From contig CAMNGO010000111.1 in NCBI GenBank assembly GCA_946538445.1, forward strand, positions 1-6,713: DNA of 6,713 bases, read 5' to 3'. The stretch is from an uncultured Lachnospiraceae bacterium. GTDB lineage: Bacteria > Bacillota > Clostridia > Lachnospirales > Lachnospiraceae. Position 1 is the stretch's first letter. Every line of letters begins with the position of its first letter. The position numbers and the translations under genes are program-made. This document shows positions 1-5,046 of this stretch, piece by piece. A model generated the notes under the pieces. The model made no database searches and had not been told where the DNA came from. It saw only the letters and a program-made list of their open reading frames with translations.

Positions 1-53
1 CAGGAACCGGCGTGGACATCGTAGCCACAAAGAACATCACCAAAGTTTCCTGA
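1..53 (+). CDS. 3' end of an unidentified protein-coding gene (partial)
   Basis: The frame ending at the TGA at 51-53 reads GTGVDIVATKNITKVS and runs open to the left edge. A hairpin terminator follows about 35 bases after the stop, as expected for the end of a gene. Sixteen residues are too few to name a family, and I do not recognise the tail. The start and nearly all of the gene lie outside the window. Confidence 0.5.
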   Translation, partial: GTGVDIVATKNITKVS

Positions 54-87
54 TTAATTCTGATACCATACATATTTCAATATGGAG

Positions 88-127
88 AGGACCATTTTCC
101 GGATCTGTATGCGGGGATGGTCCTTTT
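88..127 (+). terminator. Weak intrinsic terminator or attenuator between the partial gene and the phosphatase gene
   Basis: AGGACCAT (88-95) pairs perfectly with ATGGTCCT (117-124) across a 21-base loop, and a short run of T ends at 127. The U-tract is only four bases before CCC, and the ribosome site of the next gene starts five bases later. I see no clear promoter after the hairpin. The phosphatase gene is therefore probably reached by partial read-through, or from a promoter upstream of the hairpin. Confidence 0.6.
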
Positions 128-142
128 CCCTAAGGAGCAGTT

Positions 143-955
143 ATGACCAAGGAAAACAGACAAAAATGTAAAGAAATCATCCTGGAGGCGGGAAGAAGAC
201 TGCTGTCCATGCACGAATTGAATATCGAGCAGAAGACAGATTTCAATAATCTTGTCACCTCCTGCGACAAAGACACCCAGGAATTCCTTACCAGGGAACT
301 GGCACAGATCGATCCCAAAGCCACATTTTTATGTGAGGAAAACCATCTGCATGATGCATCCGGAGAGTATATGTTTATCATAGATCCCATAGACGGGACT
401 TCCAATTTTATTCATGATTTCCGGATCAGTGGGATCTCCGTGGCTTATGCAGATCAGGAAAAGGTATTGTGGGGGATGGTTTATAATCCATATATGAAGG
501 AATTCTTCGAGGCAGCCTTGGGAGAAGGAGCTTATCTGAACGGAAAGAGGATACATGTTCGCAACCAGCCCCTGGAGAAATGCCTGGTGAATTTCGGAAC
601 CTCACCTTATTATGAAGAGTGGCAAAATGAGACCTTTGAGTTCGCCCGCTTTATGAAAGACCACTGCATCGACCTTCGCAGGACGGGTTCTGCCGCCCTT
701 GACTACTGCTACACTGCCTGCGGACGCTGTGGACTTTTCTATGAGAGAGAACAGCAGGCATGGGACTTCGCTGCCGGGATGTGCATAGTAAAAGAGGCGG
801 GAGGTATCACTGTCAACTTTGAGGGGAAGGCCCCTGACCACAGAAAGAAAACCGGGGCCGTGGTAGGTCCTGCCGAAAATGTGGAAGCTTTCTTCCGGCT
901 CTTTGATGAGTTTAAAAAGCTGCAGGCTGCAGGTCATTATAAATTTATGAATTAA
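143..955 (+). CDS. Inositol monophosphatase family protein
   Basis: This is a Mg2+-dependent, Li+-sensitive-type phosphomonoesterase fold, expected to be cytoplasmic. The 270 residues match the family's usual 260-280. Family signatures are all present and in order. They are the NLVTSCD-like segment (residues 36-42), the metal-binding Glu in CEEN (E65), the DPIDGTSNF signature at 81-89 (metal ligands D81 and D84) and WDFAAG at 207-212 (metal ligand D208), followed by KEAGG. No catalytic ligand appears to be missing. The ATG is preceded by AAGGAG at 132-137 with five bases of spacing, and no other start looks better. Substrate cannot be read from the sequence: family members act on inositol-1-phosphate, histidinol phosphate, 3'-phosphoadenosine-5'-phosphate or fructose-1,6-bisphosphate. 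The gene is bounded by hairpin terminators on both sides, so it is probably close to monocistronic and functionally unrelated to the replication genes downstream. Confidence 0.95.
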   Translation: MTKENRQKCKEIILEAGRRLLSMHELNIEQKTDFNNLVTSCDKDTQEFLTRELAQIDPKATFLCEENHLHDASGEYMFIIDPIDGTSNFIHDFRISGISVAYADQEKVLWGMVYNPYMKEFFEAALGEGAYLNGKRIHVRNQPLEKCLVNFGTSPYYEEWQNETFEFARFMKDHCIDLRRTGSAALDYCYTACGRCGLFYEREQQAWDFAAGMCIVKEAGGITVNFEGKAPDHRKKTGAVVGPAENVEAFFRLFDEFKKLQAAGHYKFMN

Positions 956-961
956 ATCCTG

Positions 962-1008
962 GGATTGCTCTGATACAGATATTTTCGGTATCCGGGCAAT
1001 CCTTTTTT
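962..1008 (+). terminator. Strong intrinsic terminator of the phosphatase gene
   Basis: GGATTGC (962-968) pairs with GCAATCC (996-1002). Above a short imperfect step, GATAC (972-976) pairs with GTATC (988-992) around an 11-base loop. A run of six T follows at 1003-1008. It starts six bases after the phosphatase stop codon and separates that gene from the DnaA-box region. Confidence 0.9.
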
Positions 1009-1019
1009 CAGAAATTTTT

Positions 1020-1278
1020 TTATCCACATCATCCACCATCTTTTCCACGGTCTTATGCCGTTCCCGGCATTTCCCCAAAAAGAATGCACAATTCGTGAGA
1101 ATTCTTCCACACATAAATGTGAAATCAGAGCTCCTGTATTTTGTGCTCATGGAGGGATATTTTACAGAAATAATACCATATCTTCCAATTTCCAAATTTA
1201 TCCACCGACTTGTCCACATTATCCACAAGGGATCTGAAAGCCGGAAATACCATCTTTTCCACCGGTCGGTGTGGACAA
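1020..1278 (+). promoter_or_regulatory. Cluster of DnaA-box-like 9-mers upstream of the DnaD-domain gene
   Basis: The DnaA-box consensus TTATNCACA occurs exactly twice, at 1020-1028 and 1219-1227 (both TTATCCACA). One-mismatch copies are TTATCCACC at 1198-1206, TTGTCCACA at 1210-1218 and, on the - strand, TTGTCCACA at 1270-1278. Two-mismatch copies lie at 1029-1037, 1041-1049, 1082-1090, 1103-1111 and 1255-1263. Some abut end to end (1020-1028 with 1029-1037; 1210-1218 with 1219-1227). The last two face each other across six bases, just upstream of the candidate promoter. No credible gene occupies this 430-base gap (956-1385). The likely role is DnaA binding, either to control the downstream replication operon, to titrate DnaA, or as part of a replication origin. 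DnaA binding itself is inferred from the motif. Confidence 0.8.
1055..1070. repeat. Small perfect inverted repeat inside the DnaA-box region
   Basis: ATGCCG (1055-1060) and CGGCAT (1065-1070) form a six-base-pair stem with a TTCC loop. There is no T-run after it, so it does not look like a terminator. It lies between the left and right groups of DnaA-box-like 9-mers. Its role is unknown and it may be coincidental. Confidence 0.4.
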
Positions 1279-1306
1279 GAAAAGTCTGTTTTTTTGGAGT
1301 CTCTTG

Positions 1307-1315
1307 TGCTATGAT
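1307..1315 (+). promoter_or_regulatory. Candidate extended -10 promoter for the DnaD-domain operon
   Basis: TGCTATGAT at 1307-1315 matches the extended -10 form TGNTATAAT with one mismatch. There is no good -35 hexamer at 17 bases (TGTTTT at 1287-1292), which is tolerable for an extended -10 promoter. Transcription would begin near 1322, giving a leader of about 64 bases. The nearest DnaA-box-like site (1270-1278) would sit around -45 to -50, a position where bound DnaA could affect RNA polymerase. Confidence 0.45.
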
Positions 1316-1370
1316 TACTACGTTAAAAAAAGACATCAAACGGGATAAAACCATTCCGATAAAAAACGGT

Positions 1371-1378
1371 AAAGGGAT
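1371..1378 (+). promoter_or_regulatory. Ribosome binding site that supports the 1386 start
   Basis: AAAGGGAT lies seven bases before the ATG at 1386. It supports this start over the much longer in-frame opening that begins with GTG at 1095. That upstream stretch lies within DnaA-box DNA and before the candidate promoter. The in-frame ATG at 1311 overlaps the -10 element. Confidence 0.55.
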
Positions 1379-1385
1379 AGATATT

Positions 1386-2426
1386 ATGGAAAAAATATTA
1401 TTAAAACAGAATATACAATCCAATCTTACCATCATTCCCAATGAATTTATCGACAGCTATATGGTGAAGGCAGACGGTGAGTTTGTGAAGATATATCTTC
1501 TGCTTGTGCGTCTGTTGAATCAGGGAGCCTACACCGGGCCGGATCAGCTGGCAGATCTTCTGGAGCTGACATTAAAAGATGTGCAGAGAGCCTTGAACTA
1601 CTGGACGAATCAGGGGCTTCTTTCACAGGAGGAAGAGGGGAACACTTCTCAGAATTCTTCTGACCCGGAGATTCCCCGGATGCAGGAGAAAGTACCGGAT
1701 CTCACCACACTGGCCCATGTACGGCAGACGCCGGCCAAGCAGAAGCGGAATCCATCCGAGATGGCTGCCTCTATCCAGGGGACGGACCTGGAGCAGACCC
1801 TGTATATGACGGAGACCTATATCGGCCATCCCCTTTCCCAGAATGAAATTGCCAGTATCTATTATATAGATAAAGATCTTCATTTTGATACGGATCTGCT
1901 GCAGTATCTCATAGAATACTGTGTCACAAAAGGGAAGGCCAACATTCGCTATATTGAAAGCGTGGCCATCAACTGGTATCAGAATGAGATCGACACGGTA
2001 AAAAAGGCCAGGGAGTACTCTGCTGCCTACACAAAAAATGTATTTCCGGTGATGAAGGCATTTGGTATCAGCGGCAGGAATCCGGCCCCGTCTGAGCTGG
2101 AATTCATCCGCAGCTGGAATGATATGGGCTTTGATACGGACATACTGCTGGAAGCATGTAACCGCACTATGCTGCAGACTCATCAGGCCAGCTTCCCTTA
2201 TGCCAACCGCATCCTGGAGTCCTGGAAGCAGGCCGGAGTCCGTACTCTGGATGATGTGAAGATCATAGATAAGAACCATCAGTTAAAGAAACCGGCTGCC
2301 GGCTCATATGAGACCAGGGGCAGAAAAGCGGTGGGAAACGCTTTCCATAATTTTGAACAGCGCAGCTATGACTATGATGACCTGGAGGCACGTCTTCTGG
2401 ACCTGAAGCGCTCCGGAGAACAGTGA
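1386..2426 (+). CDS. DnaD-domain replication initiation protein
   Basis: The product (346 residues) belongs to the DnaD/DnaB family of Gram-positive primosome proteins. These act at DnaA-opened origins and at restart sites to help load the replicative helicase. An N-terminal winged-helix-like (DDBH1) region spans about residues 10-80, starting with TIIPNEFIDSYM. A variable polar linker covers about 81-130. Two tandem DnaB_2/DDBH2 repeats follow, at about 135-205 and 218-290. Each ends in a YxxxIxxxW-like motif: YIESVAINW (189-197) and YANRILESW (272-280). The C-terminus carries NAFHNFEQRSYDYDDLE (318-334), a motif I recognise from the C-termini of clostridial DnaD-like proteins. The chosen start gives a normal family N-terminus. 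The stop lies 22 bases before the loader ATPase gene, which resembles the B. subtilis dnaB-dnaI pairing. Two DDBH2 repeats make it closer in layout to many clostridial homologues than to the shorter B. subtilis DnaD. Exact orthology is not settled, so no symbol is given. Confidence 0.93.
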   Translation: MEKILLKQNIQSNLTIIPNEFIDSYMVKADGEFVKIYLLLVRLLNQGAYTGPDQLADLLELTLKDVQRALNYWTNQGLLSQEEEGNTSQNSSDPEIPRMQEKVPDLTTLAHVRQTPAKQKRNPSEMAASIQGTDLEQTLYMTETYIGHPLSQNEIASIYYIDKDLHFDTDLLQYLIEYCVTKGKANIRYIESVAINWYQNEIDTVKKAREYSAAYTKNVFPVMKAFGISGRNPAPSELEFIRSWNDMGFDTDILLEACNRTMLQTHQASFPYANRILESWKQAGVRTLDDVKIIDKNHQLKKPAAGSYETRGRKAVGNAFHNFEQRSYDYDDLEARLLDLKRSGEQ

Positions 2427-2433
2427 CCATGAA

Positions 2434-2440
2434 AAGGAGG
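2434..2440 (+). promoter_or_regulatory. Strong ribosome binding site that fixes a TTG start
   Basis: AAGGAGG at 2434-2440 stands eight bases before TTG at 2449-2451. This favours TTG over the first in-frame ATG at 2482, which has only a weak upstream purine run. Residues encoded between them (MTLTATQYREI) look like the normal start of clostridial DnaC-like loaders. Confidence 0.8.
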
Positions 2441-2448
2441 GGTCCTCT

Positions 2449-3453
2449 TTGACCTTAACAGCTACACAGTACCGGGAGATCATGAATGATTATGACCGGA
2501 TCCGCCAGGCGAACTATCAGCTGGAAGTGGAACGGCGGGACCGGATATATGCTCAGATTCCCCGGATCAGAGAGATCGATGAGGCTATGGCTTCGGAATC
2601 CATGGAAGCTGCAAAAAAGATGCTCTTTGCACCGGACAAGGATCAGAGGGAGCATCTCCACGATAAGATTGAAACACTGATCCGGGAGAAGAAAGATCTG
2701 CTGGTAAGCAACCATTATCCCCAGGATTATCTGGATCCCATATGGGAGTGTCCCTACTGCCAGGATACCGGTTATGTAGGGGATAAGAAATGCCTCTGCT
2801 TCGAAAGAAGGATCTCAGAGCTGCTCAGCCAGCAATCGAACCTTACCCAGGAGATCGATGAGCAGAATTTTTCCCGCTTTAAGATGGAGTACTATTCCAC
2901 CAGGATTCCCTCCGGAGAGAAAAGATCTCCCAGGGATAACATGAAGGAAGTCCTGGACAAAGTATTTGATTTCATCCGGAATTTTCAGGAGAAGCCAGGA
3001 CGCAATCTCCTGATCCACGGACATTCCGGCGTGGGAAAGTCCTTCCTGTCCACCTGCATCGCCGCCGAGCTCATCAAGGCGGGGATCAGTGTGACCTACC
3101 TGACAGCATACCAGCTTTTTGAGCAGCTGGCGGACCGGACCTTCGGCCGGGGAGAAAGGGAGGAGGATATCCTGGAGAAAATCCGCCAGACCGATCTTCT
3201 GATCATCGACGACCTGGGAACGGAGATGAACAATTCCTTTGTCAATGCCCAGCTGTTCCAGTGTATCAACGAAAGAATTCTCCGGAAAAAGTCCACCATC
3301 ATCAATACCAACTATTCTCTGAAGGAAATCAGCCAGGTCTACACGGAGAGAATTTCCTCCAGACTGATACAATTTTATACTATACTTCACATTTACGGAG
3401 AAGATATTCGCATAAAAAAAGCATTATCTTATATTGACGCAAGAAATAACTAA
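2449..3453 (+). CDS. DnaI/DnaC-like helicase-loader ATPase
   Basis: This 334-residue AAA+ ATPase of the DnaC/DnaI/IstB class is expected to load the replicative DnaB-type helicase onto single-stranded DNA in the cytoplasm. The N-terminal part (about 1-95) is charged and helical, as in helicase-binding domains. A four-cysteine cluster, C101, C104, C115 and C117 (CPYC and CLC), is likely a zinc site as in DnaI. The ATPase core has Walker A GHSGVGKS (191-198), Walker B LLIIDDLG (250-257), a sensor-1-like TNYS (287-290), and RISSRL (301-306), which holds the likely arginine finger R305. All key residues are present. Starting at TTG is unusual but strongly supported by the ribosome site. The upstream DnaD-domain partner and the lack of a terminator between them argue for a replication loader rather than a transposon IstB; no transposase is nearby. 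The match is to the DnaI role of B. subtilis. Confidence 0.94.
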   Translation: MTLTATQYREIMNDYDRIRQANYQLEVERRDRIYAQIPRIREIDEAMASESMEAAKKMLFAPDKDQREHLHDKIETLIREKKDLLVSNHYPQDYLDPIWECPYCQDTGYVGDKKCLCFERRISELLSQQSNLTQEIDEQNFSRFKMEYYSTRIPSGEKRSPRDNMKEVLDKVFDFIRNFQEKPGRNLLIHGHSGVGKSFLSTCIAAELIKAGISVTYLTAYQLFEQLADRTFGRGEREEDILEKIRQTDLLIIDDLGTEMNNSFVNAQLFQCINERILRKKSTIINTNYSLKEISQVYTERISSRLIQFYTILHIYGEDIRIKKALSYIDARNN

Positions 3454-3492
3454 TGATATTGTAAAAATACAGAAGTTAGTAATGTCTTACCA

Positions 3493-3498
3493 TATAAT
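3493..3498 (+). promoter_or_regulatory. Possible lone -10 element before the PRPP synthetase gene
   Basis: A perfect TATAAT lies in the 69-base gap after the loader gene. No -35 hexamer is found at 16-18 bases and there is no TG extension. Transcription would start only a few bases before the ribosome site. It could be a weak internal promoter or simply AT-rich sequence. No hairpin terminator is visible in this gap, so read-through from the loader gene is expected. Confidence 0.2.
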
Positions 3499-3522
3499 CT
3501 CAGGAAAGAGAGGAATGTTAAC

Positions 3523-4710
3523 ATGAATGGAAAAGATATGAAGTTTAATACACTCCCTGTGGGAAAACTTGCCATCCTGGTTCATCCCAGCTGCGAAACC
3601 CTGGGCAACCTGATCGACCAGCATCTGATCAACTGGCGGAAGGCCCGGGAGACGGATGAAAGCGAAGCCATGCACTATCAGGACTATGCCAGAGACACCT
3701 TTATCATTCCTTCCACCTGTGCCCGCTTCGGTACCGGAGAGGCCAAGGCTCTTCTCCATGATTCCGTTCGGGGTGTGGACTTATACATTCTTGCCGATGT
3801 CCTTAATTACAGCCTGGAATACACCGTCAGCGGACACAGAAATCATATGTCACCGGATGACATCTATGCGGACATCAAGCGTCTGATTGCCGCAGCTTCC
3901 GGAAAACCCAACAGCATCACCGTGATCATGCCCTTCCTCTATGAGAGCCGTCAGCATAAGAGAAACTCCAGAGAATCCCTGGACTGTGCATTTGCTCTGC
4001 AGGAACTGGCCAACATCGGTGTGGATAATATCCTTACCTTTGACGCCCATGATCCCAGAGTGCAAAATGCGATTCCTCTTAAGGGTTTTGATAATATCAT
4101 GCCCACATACCAGTTCATCAAGGCATTGCTTCACAATGTTCATGATCTGGTGATCGATAACGAACATCTGATGGTAATCAGCCCGGATGAAGGCGCCATC
4201 AACCGCGCCATGTACTATGCTACCGTGCTGGGTGTGGATATCGGAACCTTTTACAAACGGCGTGATTACTCCCGGGTAGTGGAGGGACGCAACCCCATCG
4301 TAGCCCACGAATTCCTGGGTTCCTCTGTGGAGGGAAAAGATGTGCTGATCATCGACGACATGATCTCCTCCGGGGAGAGTATGTTTGACGTGGCATCGGA
4401 ACTGAAACGAAGGAAAGCAAACCGGGTATTCTGTATCACCACCTTCGGTATCTTCACCAAGGGTCTGGAAGCCTTTGACAAGGCCTACAATGACGGACTC
4501 ATCTACAGAGTACTTACCACCAACTGCACCTATCAGAGGCCGGACCTTCTTCAGAAGGAATGGTACATCAGCTGTGACGTGTCCAAGTACATAGCTCTTC
4601 TGATCGATGCCATGAACCATAACGCTTCTATTTCCGACATCCTGAATCCTCATGACAGGATCAAGAAACGGCTGGAAGAGTACAAAGAATTCCATGATAT
4701 TGTGGATTAG
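3523..4710 (+). CDS. prs: Ribose-phosphate pyrophosphokinase (PRPP synthetase), long divergent form
   Basis: The enzyme transfers pyrophosphate from ATP to ribose-5-phosphate, giving PRPP for purine, pyrimidine, histidine and NAD synthesis in the cytoplasm. At 395 residues it is about 80 longer than classical Prs (about 315). Recognisable parts are VIMPFLYESRQHKR (134-147, matching the classical IPYFGYARQDR region), the FDAHDPR loop (173-179, matching DLHAEQ) and ISPDEGAINRA (219-229). The catalytic-loop-like YKRRDY (244-249) and the PRPP-binding loop IIDDMISSGES (276-286) follow. The extra length lies mainly in the N-terminal half (about 20-130) and in a C-terminal extension after ISDILNP. 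AGAGAGGA eight bases before the ATG supports the start. It lies 69 bases after the loader gene with no terminator between, so it is probably the third gene of that operon. Activity is very likely, but the altered ATP-binding region could change regulation by ADP or phosphate. Confidence 0.9.
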   Translation: MNGKDMKFNTLPVGKLAILVHPSCETLGNLIDQHLINWRKARETDESEAMHYQDYARDTFIIPSTCARFGTGEAKALLHDSVRGVDLYILADVLNYSLEYTVSGHRNHMSPDDIYADIKRLIAAASGKPNSITVIMPFLYESRQHKRNSRESLDCAFALQELANIGVDNILTFDAHDPRVQNAIPLKGFDNIMPTYQFIKALLHNVHDLVIDNEHLMVISPDEGAINRAMYYATVLGVDIGTFYKRRDYSRVVEGRNPIVAHEFLGSSVEGKDVLIIDDMISSGESMFDVASELKRRKANRVFCITTFGIFTKGLEAFDKAYNDGLIYRVLTTNCTYQRPDLLQKEWYISCDVSKYIALLIDAMNHNASISDILNPHDRIKKRLEEYKEFHDIVD

Positions 4711-4720
4711 AAAAGAAACC

Positions 4721-4749
4721 TTGAATTATTGATACATACGGAGTATAAT
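4721..4749 (+). promoter_or_regulatory. Sigma-A-type promoter of the FMN riboswitch leader
   Basis: TTGAAT (4721-4726) and a perfect TATAAT (4744-4749) are separated by 17 bases. The predicted start is near 4756, ten bases before the riboswitch. It lies immediately downstream of the PRPP synthetase stop codon, so the riboswitch is transcribed independently of that gene. Confidence 0.85.
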
Positions 4750-4765
4750 AATTTTTGAAAATAAG

Positions 4766-4886
4766 TCTTCAGGGCAAGGTGAGATTCCTGACCGGCGGTA
4801 TATATCTCAGGATATGAGCCCGCGAGCCTTCATGGCATGATCCGGTGTGATTCCGGAGCCGACGGTAGAGTCCGGATGGAAGAAGC
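4766..4886 (+). promoter_or_regulatory. FMN riboswitch (RFN element)
   Basis: The aptamer core matches the RFN consensus nearly throughout. It contains CAGGGCAAGGTGAGATTCCT (4770-4789), GACCGGCGGTA (4790-4800), GAGCCCGCGAGCC (4816-4828), TGATCCGGTGTGATTCCGGA (4838-4857) and GCCGACGGTAGAGTCCGGAT (4858-4877), ending in GAAGAAGC. The P1 closing stem can form between CTTC (4767-4770) and GAAG (4882-4885). The variable arm is a small ATATC/GATAT hairpin with a TCAG loop (4802-4815). Such aptamers bind flavin mononucleotide and normally repress riboflavin synthesis (rib) or riboflavin uptake (ribU) genes by transcription termination or by blocking the ribosome site. Here the only gene downstream is an FGGY sugar kinase, beyond two hairpins, so its target is not obvious. 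Confidence 0.95.
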
Positions 4887-4891
4887 AACAT

Positions 4892-4922
4892 AGACAGACC
4901 ATTCTCTCAGGGATGTCTTTTT
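4892..4922 (+). terminator. Candidate riboswitch expression-platform terminator
   Basis: AGACA (4892-4896) pairs with TGTCT (4914-4918), and CC (4899-4900) pairs with GG (4910-4911). A GA/GA tandem mismatch sits between the two helices, and the T-run reaches 4922. The hairpin begins a few bases after the aptamer, the usual place for a riboswitch terminator. The stem is modest, so this is a candidate rather than a sure call. Confidence 0.5.
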
Positions 4923-4960
4923 CCTGTGTGTCAGGAGGGGGATGCCGGGGGAAGAATGGT
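4898..4960 (+). promoter_or_regulatory. Possible antiterminator pairing in the riboswitch leader
   Basis: ACCATTCT (4898-4905) is perfectly complementary to AGAATGGT (4953-4960). This pairing would use the bases of the upstream terminator arm and loop, so the two structures are mutually exclusive. The enclosed segment contains its own hairpin, TCCTG (4922-4926) with CAGGA (4932-4936), which covers part of an AGGAGG at 4933-4938. It is inferred from complementarity alone. Confidence 0.35.
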
Positions 4961-4980
4961 GTTCTTTGGTTTGTATTCAT

Positions 4981-5010
4981 GCCCTAAGATTACGGTCTTA
5001 GGGCTTTTTT
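4981..5010 (+). terminator. Strong intrinsic terminator between the riboswitch and the sugar kinase
   Basis: GCCCTAAGA (4981-4989) and TCTTAGGGC (4996-5004) form nine perfect base pairs with a six-base loop, followed directly by six T (5005-5010). It ends 36 bases before the kinase ATG. Unless another structure disrupts it, transcripts from the riboswitch promoter should stop here. No promoter is evident in the short interval between it and the kinase ribosome site. Confidence 0.88.
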
Positions 5011-5046
5011 CAGCTCCTGGGGAGGATTGAAAAAGGAGGATTTAAA

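Noticed and set aside
1090..1103. AATTC-GTGA-GAATT inverted repeat
   Set aside because: It is a five-base stem in AT-rich DNA with no other support, easily expected by chance.
1020..1278. Repeated TCCAC units read as a CRISPR array or plasmid iterons
   Set aside because: The units are 9-mers matching the DnaA box with irregular spacing and no uniform spacers. There is no Rep gene, and the neighbours are chromosomal housekeeping genes.
1095..1385. N-terminal extension of the DnaD-domain gene from GTG 1095 or ATG 1311
   Set aside because: The extra stretch is DnaA-box DNA with no protein-like character. The ATG at 1311 overlaps the candidate -10, and the family N-terminus begins naturally at 1386 with a ribosome site.
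602..1441. Long - strand open frame (279 codons) across the phosphatase gene end and the DnaA-box gap
   Set aside because: It is antisense to a well-supported gene, crosses a strong terminator and the box cluster, and its translation resembles no family.
2449..3453. Loader ATPase as an IstB-type transposon helper
   Set aside because: The zinc-type cysteine cluster, the DnaD-domain neighbour and the lack of a transposase or terminal repeats favour the replication loader.
3493..3498. TATAAT as a firm promoter for the PRPP synthetase gene
   Set aside because: No -35 or TG extension is present; it is kept only as a low-confidence element.
3850..4695. Long - strand open frame (281 codons) opposite the PRPP synthetase
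   Set aside because: It mirrors the codon pattern of the + strand gene, which has clear Prs motifs; no ribosome site or recognisable domain supports it.
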